In this document: positions 26,637-36,395 of the stretch, in pieces
How positions within the stretch are numbered: position 1 is the stretch's first letter
How the letters are laid out: each line of letters begins with the position of its first letter
NCBI GenBank assembly: GCA_963654355.1
Contig: CAVKBM010000001.1
Span: forward strand, 62,001-126,000
Direction: 5' to 3'
Origin: UBA1181 sp963654355
GTDB taxonomy: Bacteria > Bacteroidota > Bacteroidia > Bacteroidales > Paludibacteraceae
Length of the DNA stretch: 64,000 nucleotides
Translations under genes and position numbers: made by a program
Notes under the pieces: generated by a model
Told to the model about the DNA's origin: nothing
The model's input: the letters and a program-made list of their open reading frames with translations, nothing else
Databases searched by the model: none

Positions 26637-28403
26637 TTACTTCGCAGCAGGCTTCGCCCAACTGTCTTTTAAACCGACAGTGCGATTGAACACAAGATGG
26701 TCTGCCGTAGAGTCTGAATCTACGTTGTAGTAGCCCGTACGTTGGAACTGAACGTATGAGAACGGCTTCATATCCTTGGCGAACATTTCAACATACGCCG
26801 TTTTTTTCTCCAAACTCTTCGGATTGAGGAACGGTTTCATATCCTCTATGTCAATACGATCCTTGCCATGCTCCTTGCTATAAGTGGCTACCTCATCACG
26901 AGGATTCTCTACTAACCAAAGGCGGTCGTAATTGCGCACCTCCGCCTCAAAACAGTGGTTGCAACTCACCCAATGGATTGTCTTCCCTTTGATTTTACGA
27001 TCTGCCCCTTCCAATCCGCTCAGACTGATTGGATCGTACTCTGCTTGAATGACAGTTGGATTGCCTTCAGCATCACGCTCCAACACGCATCCCTCTTCTG
27101 GACACTTGATGATGAACGAGTGCTTCAAACGAACTTCCTTGCCAGGTCCTAAGCGCAAAAACTTCTTAGGAGCATCCTCCATAAAGTCCTCACGCTCTAT
27201 CCACAACTCGCGAGTGAACTCCACCGTGTGTGTTCCATCTTCTGGATTCTCGGGATTATTCTGAGCCGTTAATTTCTGCACCTCTCCCTCAGGAAAATTA
27301 GTGATTATCAACTTGATAGGGTCAAGCACCGCACTGACACGAAGCGCACGTTTGTTCAAATCATCACGAACAGCCGACTCAAACAAAGACATCTGATTCA
27401 AGGCATCAAACTTTGTGTAGCCAATCTTATCAATGAAATTGATGATACTCTCAGGGCTATAACCACGGCGACGAAAGCCACTGATGGTAGGCATACGAGG
27501 GTCGTCCCATCCATTAACGACACCTTCCTTCACAAGGATCAAAAGATTTCTCTTGGAAAGAAGAATATGTGTCAAATTGAGCTTGTTGAACTCTGTTTGG
27601 CGTGGTCGGTTGTCGTCTAACGGCAAATCACCAGCCACCTCTTTGGCCCAATCCACGAATAGATCGTAGAGCGGACGATGAGGCACAAACTCCAACGTAC
27701 AAAGCGAGTGGGTTACTCCCTCCCAATAATCACACTGACCATGAGTATAGTCGTACATAGGGTAGGCATTCCACTTGTTGCCCGTACGCCAATGAGGCAT
27801 ATTAAGCACCCTATACATGATAGGGTCGCGAAAGTGCATATTTGGATTTGCCATGTCAATCTTAGCACGGAGCACCATTCTGCCAGGCTCCATGTTTCCT
27901 GAGTTCATCTCGTTGAAGAGGCGCAAACTCTCCTCAACAGGACGATTCCTATAGGGCGACTCTGTACCTGGCTGTGTAGGCGTGCCCTTCTGCTGAGCAA
28001 TCTGCTCGCTCGTCTGCTCGTCGACGTATGCCTTCCCTCGCTTGATCAGTTCAACAGCCAAGTCCCACAATTGCTGAAAATAGTCGGACGCATAAAGAAT
28101 CTCACCCCACTTGAAGCCCAGCCACTCAATGTCACGCTTGATAGCCTCAACATACTCAGTGTCTTCCTTCTGTGGGTTCGTATCGTCCATACGAAGATTG
28201 CAGACACCTCCATATTTCTTCGCCATGCCAAAGTCTAATGCTATAGCCTTCGCATGACCAATATGAAGATAACCATTAGGCTCTGGCGGGAAACGAGTCT
28301 GCACACGACCGTGGTTCCTACACTCGCTAAGGTCTTTTTCTATCATCTCTTCTATGAAGTTGAGACTTTTTTTCTCTTCCTTCTCCTCCGTATTCTCAGC
28401 CAT
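26637..28403 (-). CDS. glnS: Glutamine--tRNA ligase
   Basis: 588 residues from the chosen ATG. The class I signature HIGH occurs as PPEPNGYLHIGHAKAI and the KMSKS loop as LLSKRNLL, both typical of GlnRS. The C-terminal anticodon-binding beta barrels follow. It charges tRNA-Gln. The open frame extends 50 codons further upstream (to 28553), but that stretch overlaps a hairpin and is unlike the family; starting at MAENTEEKEEKK gives the normal N terminus before NFIEEMIEKDL. Confidence 0.96.
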   Translation of the reverse strand: MAENTEEKEEKKSLNFIEEMIEKDLSECRNHGRVQTRFPPEPNGYLHIGHAKAIALDFGMAKKYGGVCNLRMDDTNPQKEDTEYVEAIKRDIEWLGFKWGEILYASDYFQQLWDLAVELIKRGKAYVDEQTSEQIAQQKGTPTQPGTESPYRNRPVEESLRLFNEMNSGNMEPGRMVLRAKIDMANPNMHFRDPIMYRVLNMPHWRTGNKWNAYPMYDYTHGQCDYWEGVTHSLCTLEFVPHRPLYDLFVDWAKEVAGDLPLDDNRPRQTEFNKLNLTHILLSKRNLLILVKEGVVNGWDDPRMPTISGFRRRGYSPESIINFIDKIGYTKFDALNQMSLFESAVRDDLNKRALRVSAVLDPIKLIITNFPEGEVQKLTAQNNPENPEDGTHTVEFTRELWIEREDFMEDAPKKFLRLGPGKEVRLKHSFIIKCPEEGCVLERDAEGNPTVIQAEYDPISLSGLEGADRKIKGKTIHWVSCNHCFEAEVRNYDRLWLVENPRDEVATYSKEHGKDRIDIEDMKPFLNPKSLEKKTAYVEMFAKDMKPFSYVQFQRTGYYNVDSDSTADHLVFNRTVGLKDSWAKPAAK

Positions 28404-28524
28404 ATATATATTACTTTTCAAACACAATTTGCCTGCTAAATTACGATTAATCTCACCAAATGGCAAATCTTCGCGAGATTTTCGTGGCAAAAGGGTACAA
28501 AACATAGCAAGTAGTAAAACCAAA

Positions 28525-28561
28525 AGGTTTCCATGATAGAATTTTCTATTCACGGAAACCT
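28525..28561 (-). terminator. Hairpin after the small secreted protein gene
   Basis: AGGTTTCC (28525-28532) pairs with GGAAACCT (28554-28561), and an inner ATAGAA/TTCTAT stem extends it. It lies between the stop at 28604 and the glnS start. Confidence 0.6.
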
Positions 28562-28603
28562 CTTGAGTAAACTTTCAACACAGAAAGTTATGCACTATGC
28601 TGA

Positions 28604-29092
28604 CTAATCAACCATTTCGTCCGCCAACTCGTCAAAAACCTTAGCAAGACAAATGTCATCGTTGTAGTCATCTCCACCATCAACACCCTTTGCTTTATAG
28701 GTGTAGACAGTCCTGCCACTTTTTACATCTACAACATCAATTTTACCATAGATTTTGAATTCATACTCGCCGTTCAACTCTGTCTTGCGTTTGAAGTTTT
28801 CAACGTATACGTTGATCTCGTACTTCGCGTCCGCCTTTGATTCAACTACCGTTAGACTTTTGTACTCCTTGCCAAGAGATTTTTTGAAACTCTCGTTGGA
28901 AATGGAGACACGCTCATTGTAGGCATCTCCACACCAATCCTTGAAACTCTGCTTTTTCTCCCATGTCGCCTTGGAGAAATCAATGTTCACTACCACATTG
29001 GCTTTTTCTCTCACGAATTGAGGTACTTTAGGCTTTGCCATCAGCGTGAAACTGCACAACATAATGCAGATTGTAGAAAATAAAATCTTCAT
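28604..29092 (-). CDS. Small secreted protein of unknown function
   Basis: 162 residues with a clear signal peptide (MKILFSTICIMLCSFTLMA, cleavage after about residue 19, no lipobox Cys). The mature part mixes beta-strand-like segments (YEINVYVENF, YEFKIYGKIDVVDVKSGRTVYTYKA) and acidic turns. I do not recognise the family; the pattern of a small beta-rich periplasmic domain is all that can be said. It is monocistronic by spacing, with 177 bp upstream and a hairpin downstream. Confidence 0.7.
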   Translation of the reverse strand: MKILFSTICIMLCSFTLMAKPKVPQFVREKANVVVNIDFSKATWEKKQSFKDWCGDAYNERVSISNESFKKSLGKEYKSLTVVESKADAKYEINVYVENFKRKTELNGEYEFKIYGKIDVVDVKSGRTVYTYKAKGVDGGDDYNDDICLAKVFDELADEMVD

Positions 29093-29269
29093 AAAATTGA
29101 ATTTTGGTTCTTTTCACCATAATAACGAGCTTACAAAAAAAAATATTGTAGTTTCTTTTGAAATTTTTTCAAATACAACTTTATTTCCTTCCAATGCCAC
29201 CGTTTCTGCCACAAACTGCTACCTAACATCTTACTGTCTTTTATTTTTCTTCTTAAACCATAGCTAATG

Positions 29270-30850
29270 CTAATCCAACGATAAAACACACAGTTTCGCT
29301 TTTAACTCGTCGATAAACAATTTCGTTTTCACTTTCACAAATGGGAAATACTTTCCAGACTTTAAATGATTAAAGAATCCTTCGATAGACTGACAATCAG
29401 AACAAAGCCCATTCTTTTTACTTTGTAACATCGTAATGAGTGATGCCACCTTAAAAATCAATCTTGTATCGTCATGAATATACGGTGCTACTAACGTAAG
29501 GTAACAATCTTCTTTCTTAGACTCATTTAAATGTCTAAATAGGTTTACCGTTTCATTGTTAACTTGTTGAGTTTTCGAGCGAATTAGGGTAGCCTCTATC
29601 AACCAATAAATAGACCCACCAAATATTTCAATATCCCCTATATTCCCTGGCGCATGAGAATATGGAATACCTGCTTCATCACAAATAAAGTTGGGTTTAT
29701 ATGTAAACCTATCTCCAAAGACACAATAAGCATATAGTGTCAACAAAAACTCTAACTTTACAGGAACTTGTATAAACCAAAAACAATCACTTCCCTTAGT
29801 GTCTTCTATAGCAATTTTCATTAACATTCGTTCTATATCACTTTGTTCCAAATGATATGACTTAATGACATCACAAATTTTGCTATTGTAATTTTCAGTT
29901 GATCGTTCCTTTTCTTCTCGATACGACAACACTGTATTTTCCAACTCTTGATCAAAAGAACCAATCTCATTGAAATATAACATCTCATCTTCTTTTGACT
30001 CTTCAGACAAACAAAAATGTTGACTTTTGAGTGCTTTATAGAATTTCATTCTATTCTTATTCGGAGATAGCATAAGTACTCCCTTATAGTCAACCGTGAT
30101 AAAACCTGTAAGTTGAAGAACTCGGAAGACTGTATTTCCATAATCTCGGAAAGCTGTATTCATCATTGAAACTTTAGCGTGATCTTCCTTAGATTCATAC
30201 AAATGTTTTACCAAATCATATGCTTTTTCCTCACTATCTCCGATTTTATTTTCTTTAAGTAACTGTAAAAATTCATCTACATTTCCATCGTCAGAAAACA
30301 ATCCTACATTAAACTGACTTATTGATAAACTTTTATTACGTTTCTTCAACTCAATAATTGAGTCAATTATAAACTCAAAAAAATTGAAGTCATTCAGCAC
30401 TCTTCTATACGGCGATTTTCTCCAAAAACGCATACTTTGAACTGCAAAAGCCTCCGATAACGAAATCCTACCGTTTACCACTGCTTTTGCAATAGGCGAA
30501 AGTCTCAACTCTTGGTTATATTGGGCATAAATAAATCCAAACTCCGACAAAGTTTTTAAATATCGTGTGAAAGCAGCTTGATAACCTGTTGGGAAACCCC
30601 ATTCATTGTTGTGCGATAAATTAGCCTTAATCCATGTTTTAACACTTGATTTTGACATTTTACTCGTTGTCACCACCGAATCAAGATAAAGTTGAGAATA
30701 TGCTTCAAGTATTCCATTGTCATTTAGAACAATCCCTTCGTTCTTTTCAAATGTACTTAATATTCCTTCATATCGCTCAGGATTTCTTACTGCAACCTCA
30801 AGCGCCATTTGCTTATATTGTCTTTTCCCATGTTTTACATTATTCCCCAT
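29270..30850 (-). CDS. AlwI/N.BstNBI-family Type IIS restriction endonuclease
   Basis: 526 residues. The C-terminal catalytic region has the family pattern: VKLEF (Glu 367), PNFICDEAGIPYSHAPGNIGDIEIF (Asp 406), IEAT (Glu 419), then QQVNNE and FRHL. The spacing Glu-Asp 39 and Asp-Glu 13 agrees with what I recall for the catalytic residues of N.BspD6I/N.BstNBI. The N-terminal 300 residues would recognise a short asymmetric DNA site; AlwI and BstNBI relatives read GGATC or GAGTC. It starts 3 bp after the second of two adenine methylases, as needed for an asymmetric site where each strand has its own methylase. The gene is clearly AT-richer than the genes around the locus, a sign of transfer. Confidence 0.85.
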   Translation of the reverse strand: MGNNVKHGKRQYKQMALEVAVRNPERYEGILSTFEKNEGIVLNDNGILEAYSQLYLDSVVTTSKMSKSSVKTWIKANLSHNNEWGFPTGYQAAFTRYLKTLSEFGFIYAQYNQELRLSPIAKAVVNGRISLSEAFAVQSMRFWRKSPYRRVLNDFNFFEFIIDSIIELKKRNKSLSISQFNVGLFSDDGNVDEFLQLLKENKIGDSEEKAYDLVKHLYESKEDHAKVSMMNTAFRDYGNTVFRVLQLTGFITVDYKGVLMLSPNKNRMKFYKALKSQHFCLSEESKEDEMLYFNEIGSFDQELENTVLSYREEKERSTENYNSKICDVIKSYHLEQSDIERMLMKIAIEDTKGSDCFWFIQVPVKLEFLLTLYAYCVFGDRFTYKPNFICDEAGIPYSHAPGNIGDIEIFGGSIYWLIEATLIRSKTQQVNNETVNLFRHLNESKKEDCYLTLVAPYIHDDTRLIFKVASLITMLQSKKNGLCSDCQSIEGFFNHLKSGKYFPFVKVKTKLFIDELKAKLCVLSLD

Positions 30851-30853
30851 AAA

Positions 30854-31759
30854 TCAAAAATTTGTAGTTAAAACCTCTTTAAAAGTTTTCTTTGTGTTAT
30901 CATTGAAACTAATGTAATTGCTTTTTATTGGATGACTGTTATATTTAGCCGACCAGTCTAAAAACAACTCGTTTACTCTGCCTCTGTAATGTGTCACATT
31001 AGAGATGGCAAATCGAACTTTACGCTTTTCTAAATCATCTAATTTATCCAGCAAAATCTTCTCCAATTCCTGATTCCATAGTTTATTGTATTCGCTAAAT
31101 GTGATTAAATACGGAGGATCTAAATAGACAAAATCTTTTTCTTCGTATGTTATGTTGTCAAGAAACTCTCGAAAATCCTTGTTTTCCCATTGTATTTCTT
31201 TTTTCCCTACTACTGAAAAATAATCTACCAATGCGTTGTATGTGTTCTGATTAAAATCAACATTTCCAACAGGAAGATTAAAGTCTCCCTTCTTGTTGAA
31301 CCTTAACATTCTATTAAACCCATAAATAAGAAGTGCATATAGCAATAAAATATCTTTGTTCTCACTTTTGTTATAATCAGTCTTCATTCTATCATAGCCA
31401 CCCTTATTGAATTTTGCGAAATATGTTTTAGGGAACTGTTTTCTAAGTGATTCTGGTATCTCGTTGCCATTGAACGATAAAGAGACACCATACCTTCCTA
31501 ACAAGCCAAAAAAATTGGAAAAAAATTCGTCTTCTTTTCCAACATATCCACACAGCATTTTGTGGATGTTAATGACATTAGTATCAATATCATTCAAAAG
31601 AAATCTATTCGCTGATATATTCATAAAGACAGAACCTCCACCCACGAACGGCTCTATCAATCTATTTATATCATCAGGCAAATGTGTTTTAATTTCTCCT
31701 ATCAATTTGTATTTATCCCCCACATAAAAGAGAGGAGAACGAACGAATCCGTTTTTCAT
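30854..31759 (-). CDS. D12-class adenine-N6 DNA methyltransferase (M1)
   Basis: 301 residues of the Dam/D12 family. The order of motifs is X (PLFYVGDKYKL, near residue 9), I (EPFVGGGSVF), then IV (DPPY in FVYLDPPYLITFSEY). The product methylates adenine in one strand of the site recognised by the AlwI-like enzyme. Its start overlaps the end of the preceding methylase gene by 47 bp and its stop is 3 bp from the endonuclease start, so expression is coupled: methylase, methylase, then endonuclease. Confidence 0.92.
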   Translation of the reverse strand: MKNGFVRSPLFYVGDKYKLIGEIKTHLPDDINRLIEPFVGGGSVFMNISANRFLLNDIDTNVINIHKMLCGYVGKEDEFFSNFFGLLGRYGVSLSFNGNEIPESLRKQFPKTYFAKFNKGGYDRMKTDYNKSENKDILLLYALLIYGFNRMLRFNKKGDFNLPVGNVDFNQNTYNALVDYFSVVGKKEIQWENKDFREFLDNITYEEKDFVYLDPPYLITFSEYNKLWNQELEKILLDKLDDLEKRKVRFAISNVTHYRGRVNELFLDWSAKYNSHPIKSNYISFNDNTKKTFKEVLTTNF

Positions 31760-32873
31760 TGTCTATCTCAGTTATAAATAAATACTCTTTGTGGTCGTCA
31801 AATTCTGTTTTCCCTGCATTAAATGGATTATGCGTATGTGTAAATACTTTTGTGCTTCCACATTTGTCCAACACTTCTTGTATTTGCTCAAGTTTTATTT
31901 TGTTTTCCGAAGACTTACTCTTTGATTTATATGTATTGTTATACGACACAACAATATACTTGCTATCAATATTTGCCACTATATCAGAAAACGCTTGAAA
32001 TGCTTTAACACGACAGAAATCGCTCATATTTTCTGCTTTTGGCTTTCTTGCATCTCCTTCTAACACTGGCTTGTCCCATTTCACCAAAACCTCATATAAG
32101 TGGTAGAACCGACTGTACTGTCGTGAATTATAAGGAGGATCCAAATAAACAACATCCGTATGTACATATCTACAAGCAATATTGGCATCCTCTTGTAAAA
32201 TTTGCACATTTTCAAGACTATAAGCCTCAATCATTCGCATAACAAATTTCTGCTCTTTTATCTCTTTCTTAATGTACGCATCAAAATGCCCCAACGTGTT
32301 TGCTATCCGATCCATGCTGTATATGAGAGAAGTAACCAAAATACAATATTCTTTCTCTGTTAAAGTTGGCTTCATCTCCTCAATCTTATCTCTTATGTAA
32401 CCTATCTGTTTTGCGACATTTTCAGCAAAATATTTTCCACCATAGTTGACAGAGAAATAATTGTCTTCGAGTGCCTTTGCATCAGTCTCATTGAATTCAT
32501 CTAAGATGCCGAACAGTTTTTCCCTGTTCCACTCTCCACTGCCAAAGAATGCTTTATACACAACATTGTTAGAATACAAAAAATCATTTATAACGACTTT
32601 ATCATAGTACTCTAATGCTTTATTGGAGACACTACCTGTTCCCGCAAATATGTCGAAAAAAACATGCACATCTCTTGTCTCCAAACGTATACAATCAAAT
32701 ATCCACTCTGTCAGTTTCGCTTTGCATCCGATGTAACGCCGATTTTCTATTTTATGGGGTTTCATATAGACTGCTTCCCTCCACAACGGCACCACTTCTT
32801 TGCCATACAACGCAATTGCTTCATTTAGCGTACAGGACTCAAAATCTTCAGGATTAATTGTTGGATAATTCAT
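31713..32873 (-). CDS. D12-class adenine-N6 DNA methyltransferase (M2)
   Basis: 386 residues with RRYIGCKAKLTEWIF (motif X, residues about 46-60), FFDIFAGTGSVS (motif I) and YLDPPYNSRQYSRFYHLYE (motif IV). The YNSRQYS-type extension after DPPY sets this branch apart from Dam itself. It would methylate the other strand of the asymmetric target. It is the first gene of the restriction-modification operon, so protection is made before the nuclease. A TATCTTTG box lies about 25 nt upstream. Confidence 0.92.
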   Translation of the reverse strand: MNYPTINPEDFESCTLNEAIALYGKEVVPLWREAVYMKPHKIENRRYIGCKAKLTEWIFDCIRLETRDVHVFFDIFAGTGSVSNKALEYYDKVVINDFLYSNNVVYKAFFGSGEWNREKLFGILDEFNETDAKALEDNYFSVNYGGKYFAENVAKQIGYIRDKIEEMKPTLTEKEYCILVTSLIYSMDRIANTLGHFDAYIKKEIKEQKFVMRMIEAYSLENVQILQEDANIACRYVHTDVVYLDPPYNSRQYSRFYHLYEVLVKWDKPVLEGDARKPKAENMSDFCRVKAFQAFSDIVANIDSKYIVVSYNNTYKSKSKSSENKIKLEQIQEVLDKCGSTKVFTHTHNPFNAGKTEFDDHKEYLFITEIDNEKRIRSFSSLLCGG

Positions 32874-32895
32874 GCTCTCATTTTATTTATCCCTA

Positions 32896-32903
32896 CAAAG
32901 ATA
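32896..32903 (-). promoter_or_regulatory. Candidate -7 element for the AlwI-type operon
   Basis: TATCTTTG on the minus strand, about 23 nt before the first methylase ATG. No TTG at the right distance upstream. Confidence 0.45.
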
Positions 32904-32962
32904 CTATATTTAAAAAGTCTTTTCCACGGTCATAAACAGGTTTCATTAGTGTTCTGTTTTCC

Positions 32963-33886
32963 CTATTTTTCTTTTATTTTCCGTCGTACATACAACCCAC
33001 TCGCAGAAACTTTGTCCCAATCTTTTTCTGCCACAGCCCCATGCTGCAATGCTGCCGACGACTCGTCAACGTCCGAAAAGCTCCAATTCACCCAACTGAG
33101 ATGATGTGTATTCATCCATTTCATCCACTCATCACATGACTCTACGAAAACTCCTCCATTACCATCGGCTTGCGAAAGTCCAAACTCAGATACGAAAATA
33201 GGCATACCTTGTTGCAAGGCTTTGTCTGCTTTTCGGCGCAACTCCTCGCCATGGGTTCCCGCGTAAAAATGAAGAGCATACATGAGATTGCTATATGATA
33301 GGGGAGAAAGGGCTACTTTGTCTACATCCTGACTCCATGTGGGCGTGCCACAAATAATAACCGTCAAAGGGTCATTTCGTCGTATCTCTGGAATCACAGA
33401 ATCTGCATATTGCTTCACAACTGCCCAATCTACAGCCAATCCGTTTGGCTCGTTACATATCTCATACATAACATGTTTGCTATGCGAATATCGCTGCGAT
33501 ATTTTTCTCCAAAAATCCTTCGCATCAGACAAAGTGAAATTTGGATTGCCACTTCCCTCATTTAGAACGTGCCAATCAACGATGCAATAAATGCCTAATT
33601 CAGCACACAATCGCACTAACTTGTCTATCTCCTCGTCATACTCCTCTTTCGTCTTCCATTGTTCGGTGCAGTATCCTCCCCATTCATGGGTATAGACGGC
33701 TATGCGAAAAAGGGTGATGCCCCAGCCTTCTACCAATACTCGCAACGACTTCTCATTATAGGTATTCTGATTCCATGCCATACTATGCGTACTCATTCCT
33801 CGCAACTGAACAACCTCACCTGCCTCGTTTACCAACTGTCTGCCTTCAACTCTCAATTTCCCGTTTTTCTCAACTATTGATTTCAT
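32963..33886 (-). CDS. Glycoside hydrolase family 5 (cellulase-like)
   Basis: About 307 residues from the preferred ATG. The GH5 acid/base is in YEICNEPNG and the nucleophile in FVSEFGLSQ; LRGMSTHSMAW near the N terminus and IVDWHVLNEG also fit GH5 subfamily 2 endo-beta-1,4-glucanases. It should cut beta-glucan chains. Neither the ATG at 33886 nor the longer frame to 33928 provides a signal peptide, so the enzyme appears cytoplasmic or its export signal has been lost. It stands alone, away from any polysaccharide-utilisation genes. Confidence 0.88.
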   Translation of the reverse strand: MKSIVEKNGKLRVEGRQLVNEAGEVVQLRGMSTHSMAWNQNTYNEKSLRVLVEGWGITLFRIAVYTHEWGGYCTEQWKTKEEYDEEIDKLVRLCAELGIYCIVDWHVLNEGSGNPNFTLSDAKDFWRKISQRYSHSKHVMYEICNEPNGLAVDWAVVKQYADSVIPEIRRNDPLTVIICGTPTWSQDVDKVALSPLSYSNLMYALHFYAGTHGEELRRKADKALQQGMPIFVSEFGLSQADGNGGVFVESCDEWMKWMNTHHLSWVNWSFSDVDESSAALQHGAVAEKDWDKVSASGLYVRRKIKEK

Positions 33887-33958
33887 ACCCACTCTATATG
33901 AAAAACCGGCAACATTTCTGAAAAACATTGCCGATTCATATTCACACTAACTACTTAA

Positions 33959-35665
33959 TTATGCATTGACCTGCACTGTTGTGGCCTGTACAACATTCAA
34001 AACATAATCACCCAATTTCTCACACTCCGATATAAAGTCCATATAGTAGACACCCAACTGATAGTCGTAAACACCACTGTTAATGTCCGACAGGTTTTGA
34101 CTCTTCAAACGAGTACGGTAATTGTTTATCTCATTCTCGATATTGAGAGAGTCGTTTATATCTATGTCTTTCTCATTAATGTCAAGTGTCTTCACCATCT
34201 GACTGAGCGACCGTCCCACTATAGACATCATCTCATGAATATGGTTCATCTGATCGTCCGTAAATTCATCCTTTATATTTTGCTTGCGTCGATCTAACGT
34301 TCTCGCCAGATTATAACAAGAATCACCTATACTCTCCAGTTCAGAAATCTGTTTGAACATCTGCTGCATCTGGGCTTTCGACTCATTCGAGAGTCTTCCT
34401 TCGCCCACACGTTGCAGATATTTAGCTATTTCAACCTCCATGTCATCGGTGATACGTTCATATTTCTCAATCCTCGAATAGAGTTTGTTGAAATCCTCAT
34501 CTTTCTCCATTACCAACAAATCGCTTATAAAGCCGAACATCTTTTGCACGCGACATCCGAAATTCTGGATTTCTTTCTTAGCTTCTAAAAGAGAAAGCTC
34601 GGCTGTCGACAACATTCCAGAAGAGATATAGCGCAAACGATACTCTTCGTCTTGCTCTTTCATTGGAAGTACTTTGCAAACAAACTGTTCAATCTGTTTG
34701 ACGAACCCTATCAACAGACAGGTGTTGACCACGTTGAAAGCGGTATGGAAAGCAGATAGCTTATACAAATCGTTATTTTGCACACCCATCACGTCTGTTA
34801 CGAACCATGAAACCGCATTGCAAGCAGGATAGAACACCAACAACACAACGACAATACCAAAGACGTTGAAGAACATGTGTGCCAATGCCGCTCGTTTTGC
34901 CTGCGTGTTTGCCGTTAAGGATGCCATAAACGCCGTTATCGTCGTACCAATATTCTGACCCATCGCCAAAGCGGCGGCTTGCTCAAATCCAAATCCAGGA
35001 ATATGCATATCAAAGAGCATCAACGTGATTGCCATCGTGGCTGCACTCGCCTGCACCAACATCGTTACCAAACATCCTACTATCACAAAGAGTATAATCG
35101 TGAAGAAGCTGTCGCACGGAATATGCGAGAGCATACTTGCCACCGCACCTCCAATATCAAGACTGTTGGCTGAACTCTGTAAGAAGCTCAATCCCATAAA
35201 GAGGAACGAAAATCCAAAAATGAATTCACCTAAACTCTTGCGCTTCGATTTCCCCGAGAAAATCAGTGGCATACCAATAGCCAAAAGCGGTATCGCAAAA
35301 GCGGCAATATCCACCTTGAAGCCAATCGCCGAGATGATCCATGCCGTTACGGTCGTACCAATATTCGCACCCATAATGACACCGATAGACTGACCCAAAG
35401 TCATCAATCCTGCATTTACAAAACTAACCACCATCACAGTGGTCGCACTCGAACTCTGAATCAGCGCTGTTACAACGATTCCCGTTAAGACTCCCGCAAA
35501 CCTGTTCTGCGTCATAGCAGACAAAATATTGCGCAACTGATCTCCTGCTAACTTCTCAAGTCCTTCACTCATGATCTTCATGCCATAGAGGAACATGGCA
35601 AGAGCTCCTAAAAGACTTAGAACATTTAGTACAACGTCCATCCGATCAAATTTAATTGCCCCCAA
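33959..35665 (-). CDS. Na/Pi cotransporter with C-terminal PhoU domain
   Basis: 568 residues. The first 310 hold the two inverted Na_Pi_cotrans repeats, each with an (N)IGTT(V/I)TA motif (ANIGTTVTAWI and QNIGTTITAF) and the QSSSATTVMVV/QASAATMAI segments. The last 200 residues are a PhoU-like helical domain. It likely brings phosphate in with sodium, with PhoU part tuning the activity. Single gene with a 117-bp T-rich gap upstream. Confidence 0.93.
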   Translation of the reverse strand: MGAIKFDRMDVVLNVLSLLGALAMFLYGMKIMSEGLEKLAGDQLRNILSAMTQNRFAGVLTGIVVTALIQSSSATTVMVVSFVNAGLMTLGQSIGVIMGANIGTTVTAWIISAIGFKVDIAAFAIPLLAIGMPLIFSGKSKRKSLGEFIFGFSFLFMGLSFLQSSANSLDIGGAVASMLSHIPCDSFFTIILFVIVGCLVTMLVQASAATMAITLMLFDMHIPGFGFEQAAALAMGQNIGTTITAFMASLTANTQAKRAALAHMFFNVFGIVVVLLVFYPACNAVSWFVTDVMGVQNNDLYKLSAFHTAFNVVNTCLLIGFVKQIEQFVCKVLPMKEQDEEYRLRYISSGMLSTAELSLLEAKKEIQNFGCRVQKMFGFISDLLVMEKDEDFNKLYSRIEKYERITDDMEVEIAKYLQRVGEGRLSNESKAQMQQMFKQISELESIGDSCYNLARTLDRRKQNIKDEFTDDQMNHIHEMMSIVGRSLSQMVKTLDINEKDIDINDSLNIENEINNYRTRLKSQNLSDINSGVYDYQLGVYYMDFISECEKLGDYVLNVVQATTVQVNA

Positions 35666-35782
35666 CGTAGAGGCGATTATAAAGAAACTATTTTACTTTT
35701 TTTTCTTCAATTTGTTTTTGTAAAAACAATAGTTCTATCAACAAAAACTGATTAAAGACTATTTTTAAAATTCACCACAGAA

Positions 35783-36355
35783 CTACTTTCTGATAATCGT
35801 AACCACACCTCCCGTCTCTAATTTGATGATAGAGGATGGCTCTGATTTCAACTTGTCTTTTTGTCTGTATTTTACGATATAGTCCACACCATTCTTGATT
35901 TCTTCGGATATTTCATCATAACTATGGGCGGTAGGCTCGCCACTGATATTAGCAGACGTGGAAACAATTGGCATTCTAAACGCCTCGCACAATGCCTTCG
36001 AGAAAGCCTCTTTCGTCAATCGGATGCCCACACTGCCATCTTCCGCTATCAAGTTCTTAGCCAAGTTTTTGGCTCCCGAATATATAATCGTCAACGGTTT
36101 CTCTGACACCTCAATCAAGTCGTATGCCACTTCTGGCACCTCCTCAACAACACGCTCCAACTTGGCTAAGTGGTCGGTCAACACAATCAACGCCTTGCTG
36201 TCGGAACGTCTTTTCAACTCATACACCTTGCGCACTGCATCCTCGTTGTTTGCATCACAACCGATTCCCCATACCGTGTCGGTAGGGTAGAGGATCAGAC
36301 CTCCTGCTCGCATCACCCGAACCGCCTCACGTATGTCGTCTCTGTAGTCTTCCAC
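35783..36355 (-). CDS. tsaC: L-threonylcarbamoyladenylate synthase (YrdC/Sua5 type)
   Basis: 190 residues, all YrdC domain: LILYPTDTVWGIGCDA near the N terminus, the KRR substrate-binding motif as LKRRSDSKAL, and GSVGIRL and PIVSTSANISGEPTA further on. It makes threonylcarbamoyl-AMP for the t6A modification of tRNAs that read ANN codons. No C-terminal Sua5 domain. It begins 40 bp downstream of the uvrA stop on the same strand. Confidence 0.94.
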   Translation of the reverse strand: MEDYRDDIREAVRVMRAGGLILYPTDTVWGIGCDANNEDAVRKVYELKRRSDSKALIVLTDHLAKLERVVEEVPEVAYDLIEVSEKPLTIIYSGAKNLAKNLIAEDGSVGIRLTKEAFSKALCEAFRMPIVSTSANISGEPTAHSYDEISEEIKNGVDYIVKYRQKDKLKSEPSSIIKLETGGVVTIIRK

Positions 36356-36395
36356 TTCTAAACCTCCTATTTTTCCTATTTCAGCTTTTTTGTAT

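Noticed and set aside
28404..28553. N-terminal extension of glnS with a signal-like sequence
   Set aside because: A tRNA ligase does not need an export signal; the extension overlaps a hairpin and the family start is MAENTEEKEEKK at 28403.
33898..33935. Hairpin with CGGCAA/TTGCCG arms before the GH5 gene
   Set aside because: Only six base pairs match with a long mismatched loop; too weak to list as a terminator.
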